From Planctomycetota bacterium (GTDB taxonomy: Bacteria; Planctomycetota; Planctomycetia; Pirellulales; Pirellulaceae): a stretch of 64,000 bases of DNA. This document shows positions 9,196-17,115 of this stretch, piece by piece. The notes under the pieces were generated by a model. It was not told where the DNA came from. It saw nothing but the letters and a program-made list of their open reading frames with translations, and ran no database searches. Position numbers and translations under genes: made by a program. The first letter of the stretch is position 1, and each line of letters opens with the position of its first letter. The stretch spans positions 1 to 64,000 of the forward strand of contig JAJDEH010000023.1 in assembly GCA_029259935.1 (NCBI GenBank). The letters are read 5' to 3'.

Positions 9196-9506
9196 GATCC
9201 GACCGGTTGAAGCACCTGGACCGCCACACCTTGAACCAGCTCTTTCACCCGCTGGCGATAATCGAGCATGTGTTGTGCAATCAGGTGGGCTTCCAGGTGG
9301 TCGAGGCTTTCCCATTTCTCGACGACCGTGACGCCGTCGGGCCGCAATTCCGGCTGCGCTTCAATATTCGTCTCGACATCGATCGTGGGGCCATACTCCA
9401 AACAGCCGTCCTCGGCCCGAACTAGTGGGACGAGATTTTGGAATTCGGCCAGAAATTCGTCGCGTTTGCCAGACGCGATCTGGATGGTTGCGATTACGTG
9501 AATCAA
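9192..9506 (-). CDS. Antibiotic-biosynthesis-monooxygenase (ABM) domain protein, YgiN-like
   Basis: 104-residue single-domain protein. The start is TTG at 9506, supported by AGGAGAG eight bases upstream. The fold pattern MIHVIATIQIASGKRDEFLAEF...EDGCLEYGPTID...VVEKWESLDHLEAHLIAQHM is that of the dimeric ferredoxin-like ABM family (quinol monooxygenase YgiN, HmoA and relatives). It is the first gene of the transcript that goes on to xdhC and mocA, with a four-base overlap to xdhC. The substrate cannot be deduced. A link to quinone or redox chemistry is only suggested by the family. Confidence 0.87.
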   Translation of the reverse strand: MIHVIATIQIASGKRDEFLAEFQNLVPLVRAEDGCLEYGPTIDVETNIEAQPELRPDGVTVVEKWESLDHLEAHLIAQHMLDYRQRVKELVQGVAVQVLQPVGS

Positions 9507-9646
9507 GACTTGCTCTCCTAGTAGTGGTTTTTGTCGGCGAAATTTGAATTCGAGCGATCACGCGAACAGGGTCATGAGAACTGGCGATCACTCGAAATAG
9601 TCGGCGGAATTGTCCGCTAGCATTTCCGTGGCGTGGGGGTTCGCAT

Positions 9647-9794
9647 CTAGTTGCCTGTTGAAAAACACGTAGGCCGGACCGAGGAGCAAAGCGACGACGT
9701 TCCGGCATCCACGATTTGAGGGAAATCTGGCAAATGCCGGAGCAGCGCTTCGCTTGATCCGGCCTACACAATCGGTTTTTCAACAGGCTGCTAG
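9647..9794. mobile_element. MITE-like hairpin element with CCTGTTGAAAAAC ends
   Basis: About 148 bases with inverted ends: the left arm has GCCTGTTGAAAAAC then GTAGGCCGG (9653-9676) and the right arm has CCGGCCTAC then GGTTTTTCAACAGGC (9759-9789). CTAG sits just outside both arms (9647-9650 and 9791-9794), which could be a target duplication or part of the arms. No coding capacity. It is the main content of the 532-base spacer 9507-10038; the rest of that spacer shows nothing I can name. It looks like a non-autonomous element or a large REP-type hairpin moved in trans. Confidence 0.65.
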
Positions 9795-10038
9795 GCGGGA
9801 TCGTCAAATCGCATTTTGAACCGAACGGTGAGTGGACACAATGGCCCCGCAAGAAAGCTCGTATTGGGATCGACAGAGTCGGCAATAACCGCCATAGGGT
9901 GAACTGCCTCACAGATTTCAAAACCACCCACGCCTACAATGCAGGCTCAATCAAGAGTCCACAATTTGCTATATTTTCTAGCAGGAGCCGCATGCAGATT
10001 TTCGCGGCAACGATTTTTTCATTCGTCAGGAGCGTTGA

Positions 10039-11229
10039 ATGAGCCGGAGTGCAGACACCAGTACCGGAATATCGCCAATTCAATTAGATGTCGAACAAGC
10101 AGTGCGCCAACGCTACTCGGCTGCCTCGCAACAAGCCGAAGCGAGTCTATGCTGCCCGGTCGATTACGACGGCAGGTACTTGAAGGTGTTGCCTCAAGAA
10201 CTGATCGACAGGGATTACGGCTGTGGCGATCCGTCCAAGTATGTTCAGCCTGGCGAAGCCGTGCTTGATCTGGGATCGGGCGGTGGGAAGATCTGTTTTA
10301 TCGCCTCGCAGATTGTCGGTGCCGAAGGTCGCGTGGTGGGTGTCGACATGAACGACGACATGCTGGGGCTTGCCCGTCGCCATCAACAACTAATCGGTGA
10401 CAACATCGGCTGGCACAACGTCGAGTTCCACAAAGGACGGATTCAAGATCTGGCACTCGACCTGGACCAGTTCGAGAAGTGCCTGCAAGCGAACCCCGTC
10501 GATAGCGCCAACGGTTGGCTCGAGACGCAACAGGTCGCCGACCAAATGCGGCGCGACGAGCCAATGATTGCCGACGGTTCGATGGACGTCGTGTTATCCA
10601 ACTGCGTGTTGAATCTGGTCGATCCAGACGACCGCCGCCGTCTGTTCGCCGAAATTTTCCGCGTGCTGCGGCGCGGAGGGCGGGCCGTCATCAGCGATAT
10701 TGTTTGCGACGAGGCCGTGCCGGAACGGCTCAAGCACGACGCCAAGCTATGGAGCGGTTGCATTAGCGGCGCGTTCTTGGAGCACGAATTTCTGCAAGCT
10801 TTTGAAGAAGCCGGATTTTACGGCTGCGAGATTGTGTCCCGCCAGGAAGAACCGTGGGCCACCGTGGAAGGAATCGAGTTCCGCAGCCTGACGGTTTGCG
10901 CTTGGAAAGGCAAGGAAGGCCCTTGTCTGGATCACAACCAGGCCGTCATTTACCAAGGCCCCTGGAAGAGCGTGATGGACGACGACGGCCACGTTCTAAA
11001 GCGCGGTGTTCGGACGGCAGTTTGCGAAAAAACATTTGGGATCTACACGGGAAGGCCCTATGCCGACGATGTGATTCCGGTCCCGCCGCACACTCCTGTC
11101 GACCCCAGCCAGGCAAGCCAGTTCGATTGCCGTCGCGGTGCCATCCGCGATCCACGCGAAACCAAAGCCGGCGATCCACGGATCACTCAACTCAACGTGG
11201 ATGGCTGCGGACCGGGCGGTTGCTGCTAG
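10039..11229 (+). CDS. ArsM-like SAM-dependent methyltransferase with Cys-rich C-terminus
   Basis: 396 residues; the ATG has AGGAG six bases upstream. The class-I methyltransferase core has LDLGSGGGK (76-84) and VGVDM (100-104). Its spacing of YGCGDP (Cys62), SNCVLN (Cys189) and GCISGA (Cys241) resembles arsenite methyltransferases, in which conserved cysteines bind As(III). After the core comes an extra domain of about 120 residues and a tail ending CGPGGCC, with another CC pair at 38-39. Known ArsM enzymes methylate arsenite to volatile forms. No arsR, arsC or arsB is nearby. It could instead methylate another thiophilic element or be a related enzyme of unknown substrate. Confidence 0.75.
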   Translation: MSRSADTSTGISPIQLDVEQAVRQRYSAASQQAEASLCCPVDYDGRYLKVLPQELIDRDYGCGDPSKYVQPGEAVLDLGSGGGKICFIASQIVGAEGRVVGVDMNDDMLGLARRHQQLIGDNIGWHNVEFHKGRIQDLALDLDQFEKCLQANPVDSANGWLETQQVADQMRRDEPMIADGSMDVVLSNCVLNLVDPDDRRRLFAEIFRVLRRGGRAVISDIVCDEAVPERLKHDAKLWSGCISGAFLEHEFLQAFEEAGFYGCEIVSRQEEPWATVEGIEFRSLTVCAWKGKEGPCLDHNQAVIYQGPWKSVMDDDGHVLKRGVRTAVCEKTFGIYTGRPYADDVIPVPPHTPVDPSQASQFDCRRGAIRDPRETKAGDPRITQLNVDGCGPGGCC

Positions 11230-11571
11230 TTGCTCGGTCAGGTCTTGATGGCCGAACCAGCCGCACGCGAAACCAAATCCAGGCTTTGGACTCAAGCGAG
11301 TGGCTAGTCGCGTCGCCGCGCTCGGTTTTCCGCATCCGCCGGGCGTTGCCGTTGCTGGCGGCGGAAAACTCCTTGATTTGCCGCTCCTCCAGTGACCTAC
11401 CGTTGACGGGCACCCCATCACGCGGGCAATCTCCACGGCATCTACCTGCCTGCTCGCTGGTAAGGGCATCCCTCAATTAGCTAATTTGTCGTCAAAATGG
11501 CGGATTAGAACTGTTTCTATGCACCATGGAATGAGATATAGATATAGTTTGTCGGAAGATCTGCAATAATT
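11230..11571. other. Intergenic spacer without recognised genes
   Basis: Between the ArsM-like gene and the promoter of the sigma-factor gene. I see no gene, tRNA or terminator. Just beyond it, at about 11615-11645, the sequence AGGATGTGACG occurs twice with 10 bases between the copies, upstream of the sigma-factor start. These could be operator half-sites, but nothing further supports that. Confidence 0.4.
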
Positions 11572-11600
11572 TTGACAGACGCGGTCGTTAAACTTAAATA
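11572..11600 (+). promoter_or_regulatory. Sigma70-type promoter for the sigma factor/kinase operon
   Basis: TTGACA at 11572-11577, a 17-base spacer, then TAAATA at 11595-11600. The predicted transcript starts near 11607, leaving a leader of about 100 bases before the ATG at 11707. The -35 is perfect, the -10 is moderate. It lies in an AT-richer patch than its surroundings. Confidence 0.5.
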
Positions 11601-11706
11601 GAGGAACAATTCGCAGGATGTGACGAGTTGAAGGATGTGACGTGGGGGCAAGTTCATAAAAGTTCTGTCGAGACAACGTTAGCACCATGAGAAGAGACTC
11701 CGCTCC

Positions 11707-12285
11707 ATGACCACCACATTGCCCGATTTCGACATGCTTATCCGCGAGGTCCGCGCGGGAAGCCAGGATGCGGCTTGGCAACTGATCGAAAACTACAGTT
11801 CCAAGATCCTGCGCGTTGTTCGCCGCGAGCTGCCGGATACTCTGCGGAAGAAGTTTGATTCTCAAGACTTTCTGCAAGTGGTCTGGGCTTCCGTGTTCAG
11901 AGAACCGCAACGGCTGACGGGCTTCGATTCCCCGGACCAGTTGGCCGCCTTCCTGGGAGGCATCGCCGCCAACAAGGTCAAGATGGAAAAACGCCGGCGG
12001 TTTCACGGACAGAAACACAACGTCAATCTTGAGCGCGCTCTGGAAGATTCAGAAGCCAAGGCCGGCAGCACCATCCAAACCAACGAACCTAGCCCTGAAC
12101 AGATTGCGATCGCGCGCGAACGGTGGGAAAGAATGATGGACGAGCTGTCCGACGATTATAAAAAGATCGTGGAACTGCGGCTGGCGGGAAACAGCGTGCG
12201 TGAAATTGCTCAGATCTTGGGCAAGCACGAAGGAACGGTGCATCGGGCAATTCGAAAGATCGAGCAGATGTGCCAGGAGATCTAA
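11707..12285 (+). CDS. ECF-type RNA polymerase sigma factor
   Basis: 192 residues. Region 2 lies at about 8-85 (LIREVRAGSQDAAWQLIENY, then the RRELPDTLRKKFDSQDFLQVVWAS stretch typical of planctomycete ECF factors) and region 4 at about 130-190 with the helix-turn-helix NSVREIAQILGKHEGTVHRAI. It would direct RNA polymerase to its own set of promoters. Three bases after its stop begins a receptor-like protein kinase. In planctomycetes such sigma factors are often encoded with Ser/Thr kinases and are thought to be controlled by phosphorylation instead of by an anti-sigma factor. No anti-sigma gene is seen here, which fits. Confidence 0.92.
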   Translation: MTTTLPDFDMLIREVRAGSQDAAWQLIENYSSKILRVVRRELPDTLRKKFDSQDFLQVVWASVFREPQRLTGFDSPDQLAAFLGGIAANKVKMEKRRRFHGQKHNVNLERALEDSEAKAGSTIQTNEPSPEQIAIARERWERMMDELSDDYKKIVELRLAGNSVREIAQILGKHEGTVHRAIRKIEQMCQEI

Positions 12286-12288
12286 ACC

Positions 12289-14718
12289 GTGGCGCTCTCG
12301 TCGGATTCCGCCAATGTCGCGACCCTGCAACCGGCTGCCCTGGACGAAGAGGCTTGCCGGCAGTTGGCCGATTCGATCGTCGTGGGATGGAAGAACGGCC
12401 AGTCCGCCGACACCGACCAGGTACTCGCCAACCATCCGGAATTAACGCGGCATAAGTCCGTCGTACTCGATCTGGCCTACGAAGAATTCTGCCAGCGGGA
12501 GGAACGCGGCGAATCGTTGAAAAAATCGCGATTTTGCAGCCGGTTCCCAAATTTCAGATCGTCGCTTCGTCGCCAGTTGGAAATCCACCAATTGGTGCAG
12601 GATCAACGAGACGCAATGGAGAATTCCGTCGCCATGGCCTGGCCCGAACTGGGAGAGCAGTTTCTGGACTTCTTGATCCTCGAAGAACTCGGCCGCGGCG
12701 CGTTTGCCCGAGTCTACCTAGCCGAGGAAGGCATGTTGGGCGGGCGGCGAGTGGCGGTCAAGGTATCCTCCTTCGGTGCGATGGAAGCCGAAACCATGGG
12801 AAAGCTTGAGCATCCCAACATCGTGCCGGTGCACTCCGTGCAGGAAGATATGGATACCGACATGACCGCCATTGTCATGTCGTTCCTGGGCCGCGCCACG
12901 TTTTGCGACGTGTTGGACGCGGCGGGCAGCGGCGATCAGTTTCCGCGCCGCGCGGCCGCGATCCTAGAAACGGTCAAGAAAGTAAATTTCGATCCGCCCC
13001 GGGAAGACTCCGAACCAGCCAGCCAGCTTCAGCGCGGCACCTATCTCGACGGCGTTCTCAATTTAGTCGCCCAACTGGCCGAGGCGCTGGCTCACGCCCA
13101 TAAGAACGGCATTTTGCATTTGGACCTCAAGCCGTCCAACGTCTTGCTGACCGATAACGGCACGCCCATGCTGCTGGACTTCAATCTGTCGTTCGACAAG
13201 CAGATCGGCGAAGTCCGCGTGGGCGGAACCCTGCCCTACATGTCACCCGAACAACTGCAAGCGATTGCCAGCGGCAAACAGGAAGACGTGGCCGTCGACG
13301 AACGATCGGACATCTTTTCGGCCGGTGTGTTGATCCACGAACTGCTGACGGGCGAGTTGCCGTTTGGCGAAGTTCCCGAGGCAACTTCGACCGAGGAGAT
13401 TGCCGAGAAATTGCTCGATCGCTGCCAACGCGGTCCGAGTTCGCTACGCCAGTCCAACCGAGAGGTCTCGGAAAGCATTTCGAAAATCGTCAGTCGGTGC
13501 CTGGCCTTCGATCCGGATGACCGGATTCAATCGGCGGAAGAATTGGGCAAGTTGTTGCGCCGCGAACTGCGTCCCCTCGATCGCTTCAAGCGCTGGGTGA
13601 CGAATCACATCGCCATCAGTGTTTTTTCGGCGGTCATGGTACTCGCGTTGATCTCGGCCGCCGTCGTGTTTACCGCGACACGGGACTCGTACGCCGTTCG
13701 CCAGTACAAACAAGCCGCCACCGCATTTGCCGCGGGCGACAACGAAAAGGCGATGGATTACCTAGATATCTCTTTGCGGCATGACCCACAAGCGGTGGAC
13801 GCGATGCTGTTGCGAGTTCGCGTGAACATCGAGCGAGGTGACTTTACCGCGGCGAGTCTGGAACTGGAGCAAGTCTCCGAGCTTCCGTCGACCGAACCGA
13901 CCTTGCTTGATTTTGGCAAGGAGCAACTTCAGTTGGGCGAGGCGGAATACCATCGCGCAAATTACAATACCGCGCTTGACCACTTCAATCTTGCGGACCT
14001 GTGCAATCGTGATTCTCCTTCTGTGCTTATTTGGATGGCGCGGACGTTCGATAAGCTGAGCGATTCGCAGTCCGCGGTCAATGCGATGGAACGTGCCGTC
14101 GAGTTGTCGCCAAAGGCGAGAAACGTCGCGTTTTTGGCCTATTGTTACAGTCGCGTTGGATTCCATGGTCCAGCGACCAATCGCTACCACAAGGCGATTG
14201 ACGCAGGTATGGATTCGGCGATGTTGCACAGCAACTTGGCGCTTTCAAGCTATTTAGGGGGCTGGAAACAGGAGGCCGCCGCGATTGTGCCCAAGATCAT
14301 TGATCGTGACCCCGATTTATTCACGGCCTACGTCCTTCGTCAAATGATGAAGATAGACCAGGCGTATTCCGACGAAGGCGTCTTGCTCGACATCATCGGC
14401 GACCTGAAACATGCGATTGATTTGAAACAAACACCAATGGGCAAGGGCCAATTACATCGGGACCTTGCCAATCTCTACGCCCTGGCGGCGCGGTCCGATA
14501 CAAATTGCGAATCCCAGGCGGTTCGCCATGCCAAATTAGCCCTGGAGTTCGGCGCGAACAAACGCGACTTTGAGAATTTTGCCCCTACTTGGGCGTTGGT
14601 CAGTAAGGCATTAACGCTTGAGGAACTCAAGGGGGACCCAAAGTTGCGTCACCATTTCGAGATGACGTTGTTTCTAAATCCACTTGAGTTGAACAGCGAG
14701 GCCGGAGATTCCCCATAA
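12289..14718 (+). CDS. Membrane Ser/Thr protein kinase with TPR extracytoplasmic region
   Basis: 809 residues from a GTG, three bases after the sigma factor stop. Layout: an unassigned N-terminal region (1-120); kinase domain about 125-420 with GRGAFARV (135-142), the ATP-binding Lys158 in VAVKVS, HLDLKPSN (277-284) in place of HRD, DFN (297-299) in place of DFG, and YMSPEQ; one membrane helix near 440-465; then TPR-like repeats to about 700. The Asp of both catalytic motifs and the Lys are kept, so activity is plausible despite the changed HRD and DFG. The outer TPR region may sense a partner protein. It very probably regulates the adjacent sigma factor. Confidence 0.92.
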   Translation: MALSSDSANVATLQPAALDEEACRQLADSIVVGWKNGQSADTDQVLANHPELTRHKSVVLDLAYEEFCQREERGESLKKSRFCSRFPNFRSSLRRQLEIHQLVQDQRDAMENSVAMAWPELGEQFLDFLILEELGRGAFARVYLAEEGMLGGRRVAVKVSSFGAMEAETMGKLEHPNIVPVHSVQEDMDTDMTAIVMSFLGRATFCDVLDAAGSGDQFPRRAAAILETVKKVNFDPPREDSEPASQLQRGTYLDGVLNLVAQLAEALAHAHKNGILHLDLKPSNVLLTDNGTPMLLDFNLSFDKQIGEVRVGGTLPYMSPEQLQAIASGKQEDVAVDERSDIFSAGVLIHELLTGELPFGEVPEATSTEEIAEKLLDRCQRGPSSLRQSNREVSESISKIVSRCLAFDPDDRIQSAEELGKLLRRELRPLDRFKRWVTNHIAISVFSAVMVLALISAAVVFTATRDSYAVRQYKQAATAFAAGDNEKAMDYLDISLRHDPQAVDAMLLRVRVNIERGDFTAASLELEQVSELPSTEPTLLDFGKEQLQLGEAEYHRANYNTALDHFNLADLCNRDSPSVLIWMARTFDKLSDSQSAVNAMERAVELSPKARNVAFLAYCYSRVGFHGPATNRYHKAIDAGMDSAMLHSNLALSSYLGGWKQEAAAIVPKIIDRDPDLFTAYVLRQMMKIDQAYSDEGVLLDIIGDLKHAIDLKQTPMGKGQLHRDLANLYALAARSDTNCESQAVRHAKLALEFGANKRDFENFAPTWALVSKALTLEELKGDPKLRHHFEMTLFLNPLELNSEAGDSP

Positions 14719-14754
14719 CGCGTGGTCGCTCCGGCCGTTGTTGACCAGAATTTT

Positions 14755-16077
14755 CTAATAGACAGACGTCGCGGCCGTATTCGAGTCGACGTCATCGTCG
14801 TCGGTAGTTATGGCGGTGGCGGTGCCTGCGCTAATGCCACTCACTTCAAATGTGAAGTTACCGAAGGCGTTGGTTGTCGTGGAATTGCCACTAATCACGC
14901 CACCAAACTCGACAGTCAATCCGTTCGGATTCTCGTCAACAACCGTCCCAGTGAACGTGTACAAGCTACCGTTCTGAACGACGCTGAAGTTCGTAATCGT
15001 CGGCGCATCATTAACGCTCGCCACGTCCACGTCAAAGGTAGACTGAACCGACAGTCCGTCGATGTCTTCCGCTTTCACGGTGATGGTGGCCGAACCGTAC
15101 TCATCGGCTTCGTAGTCCAGCGTCAATTGGTCGCTGCTGATGCTGGTCGAATCGAACAGCGAGCCGTTGGTGTTGGCGGTGACCGTGTAAGTCAGGCTGC
15201 TGGAACTGTCAAACTCGTCGCTAAAATAACTGCTTAGGTAGATCACACTATTCGCGGCGTCTTCGTCCACGTCGACATCCGTAATACCGGTGGTGGTCGG
15301 GGCGGCGGTGAGCCGCCAATCGGTCGTCGATTGCGTGGCCAGCAAATTGCCGGCGATGTCGGCGACGTTGCTGGCGACCGTGTCGTATTCTCCTCCGGCC
15401 AGGCCGCCGCTAAAGCTAATCTCGATTTTGGTGCTGGTGGCCAGCGTGACGGATTGCGTGGGCTTGACCGCGCTGGCGTCCTCGACCCACACATTGCCGG
15501 TACTCGCCGTGGCGCTGTCGAGGGCTTCGCTAAACGTGACGTCGACCGTCGTTGGCGCGGTCGAGACCACACTGGAGTCGGAAGGAGTCACGCTGGAGAC
15601 CGTGGGCGCGACGCGGTCCAGCGTAAAGCCATGGCTGGTCCAGCCACTGGTCACATCGCCGCCGCTCTGATGCTCGACGGTTCGATATCGCAGTGGCAAG
15701 TTGCCGTTGTGCGTCTCCAGCGAACTATCGTTGGACAGCGGGTCGTAGGTGAAATTGCTGTACGAACTGTAGATCGTGGTCAGCCCATCGACAACGCCGT
15801 CATTGTCATGGTCGAATTCGACATCCACCGAGGTCGTATTCGTTTCATTGTATTCGACGCTGGCTGACACCGTCGGGTCGGTCGTGATATCGTCGCTCGC
15901 CGAAGATCCGGTATCCGAATAGAGCCCCAGCCCGACGACGTCGGCGGCCAGCATCGTTCGTCCTTCAAGCATTTCCAACGCCGAACCTAGGCGTCGCCCG
16001 CGCGAGCGATTGCCGTTGAAGGGGCGACGAGGTCGAGCCTTGCGATTCTGAAAGCGCGCACGGAGATCCCTAAGCAT
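14755..16077 (-). CDS. Secreted surface protein with planctomycete LEGRTMLAAD export region and Ig/cadherin-like repeats
   Basis: 440 residues. The ATG at 16077 is chosen because AAAGG lies seven bases upstream; an in-frame TTG five codons earlier has no such site. The Arg-rich N-terminus leads to ALEMLEGRTMLAAD (about 35-48), the motif seen at the start of many large planctomycete exported proteins. The remainder is acidic, Ser/Thr-rich and beta-like: a SwmB/Ig-like domain (VDVTFSEALDSAT...), a cadherin-like part with DVDEDAANSVIYLSSYFSDE, and a final segment rich in Thr and Asp. These suggest a cell-surface or matrix protein, possibly Ca2+-binding. Convergent with the kinase gene, 36 bases apart. 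No enzymatic domain. Confidence 0.85.
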   Translation of the reverse strand: MLRDLRARFQNRKARPRRPFNGNRSRGRRLGSALEMLEGRTMLAADVVGLGLYSDTGSSASDDITTDPTVSASVEYNETNTTSVDVEFDHDNDGVVDGLTTIYSSYSNFTYDPLSNDSSLETHNGNLPLRYRTVEHQSGGDVTSGWTSHGFTLDRVAPTVSSVTPSDSSVVSTAPTTVDVTFSEALDSATASTGNVWVEDASAVKPTQSVTLATSTKIEISFSGGLAGGEYDTVASNVADIAGNLLATQSTTDWRLTAAPTTTGITDVDVDEDAANSVIYLSSYFSDEFDSSSSLTYTVTANTNGSLFDSTSISSDQLTLDYEADEYGSATITVKAEDIDGLSVQSTFDVDVASVNDAPTITNFSVVQNGSLYTFTGTVVDENPNGLTVEFGGVISGNSTTTNAFGNFTFEVSGISAGTATAITTDDDDVDSNTAATSVY

Positions 16078-16533
16078 GGCAAAACCTTTCAATCAGAAGA
16101 CAAGTCGCGGCGAGTGCCGCGCGAAAGCGCAGCGTGTCTAGCGACGTGCTGGCCGCGACGGTGAACAAGAGTTAGGAGCAGTGAACCAAGCGAAAGCGCC
16201 GGTTCCTCACAGTAGGAATTGCAATAAGTCTCAAAAAACGCGCGCGGAATTTCGAAAAATTCGCGAATGCAAATTTACCGGCGTTAAGAACCGTCGGCTC
16301 GACACCAAACCGGAGACTCGACTTTCAAACCCCTCAAGTGGTGGAATCGCTAAGAAAACTGTTTTCCGAACGGGCGCTTCACAAGTTTCGATTTCAAATT
16401 GCCCATCGCCTGGTGGCCTGGGGGATGCGAATTCGCCGCGCTGTTCGCAAATGTCCAAAGCGTTCTGGGCGGTAAATCTTCCTCGGTTCGTATTCGTGGA
16501 CAATCCGCGCGGCGGGCGAATAACCGTTTAATC

Positions 16534-16561
16534 TTGACACCTTCGCACCCGCTGCTAGAAT
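16534..16561 (+). promoter_or_regulatory. Sigma70-type promoter of mcsA-mcsB
   Basis: TTGACA at 16534-16539 and TAGAAT at 16556-16561 with a 16-base spacer. The transcript would begin near 16568, which puts the in-frame ATG at 16567 at or before the first base and makes the ATG at 16609 the real start of mcsA. This is the best promoter match seen in the window. The rest of the 531-base gap 16078-16608 shows nothing recognisable. Confidence 0.65.
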
Positions 16562-16608
16562 CCCAAATGAACGATAACCTTTGCCAGCAAAGAAGTTGCA
16601 CCAAATTC

Positions 16609-17115
16609 ATGAAGTGTCAGAACTGTGAAAAACCGGCGACCTTTCATATCACGGAACTGACCGGTCCCGAGTTGGTGGAACTGCACCTGTGTGCCGACCA
16701 CGCGCAGCAGTACTTGGCTCCCGCCGAGGAGGCCGAAGAAGCGACTCCCACGTTGGCTGGTGTTTTGGCCCAGCATTTGAATCTTGGTCAGACCGCGGAA
16801 GACCTGGCGCGGCTCGATCAACGTTCGTGTCCAGTGTGCGGCGTGACCTTTTATGAATTCCGGCAAGCGGGCCGGCTCGGCTGCCCCCACGACTACGTCT
16901 GCTTTGAAGAAGAGATGGAACCGTTGATCGTCAACATCCACGGAGCGACCGAGCACAAGGGCAAGCGGCCCAAGCGCGGAGTCAAGGATTCAAGTTTGCA
17001 AACCGAACTGATTAAATTGCGCCGCGAAATGACAGACGCCGTGCAAAACGAAGAATACGAACGAGCCTCGGAACTGCGCGACAGTATCCGAGAGATCGAA
17101 CAGCGAGGCCAATGA
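16609..17115 (+). CDS. mcsA: McsA-like zinc-finger activator of protein arginine kinase
   Basis: 168 residues. The open frame extends upstream, but a strong promoter at 16534-16561 and homology to the family start (MKCQNCEKPATFHITEL) place the ATG at 16609. Zinc ligands appear as C3/C6, C28/H31, C74/C77 and C92/C98. The C-terminal 35 residues are a UVR motif (LIKLRREMTDAVQNEEYERASELRDSIREIE). In Gram-positive bacteria McsA binds and activates the arginine kinase McsB, which marks proteins for ClpCP. The mcsB start overlaps this gene's stop by four bases. No ctsR or clpC gene follows, unlike the classic firmicute operon. Confidence 0.93.
   Translation: MKCQNCEKPATFHITELTGPELVELHLCADHAQQYLAPAEEAEEATPTLAGVLAQHLNLGQTAEDLARLDQRSCPVCGVTFYEFRQAGRLGCPHDYVCFEEEMEPLIVNIHGATEHKGKRPKRGVKDSSLQTELIKLRREMTDAVQNEEYERASELRDSIREIEQRGQ

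Noticed and set aside
11473..12018. Minus-strand open frame of 181 codons
   Set aside because: Half of it is antisense to the sigma factor gene and the rest is AT-rich spacer with a promoter; no domain recognised.
14722..15237. Plus-strand open frame of 171 codons
   Set aside because: Antisense to the secreted Ig/cadherin-like protein, whose frame has export motif and beta-domain patterns.
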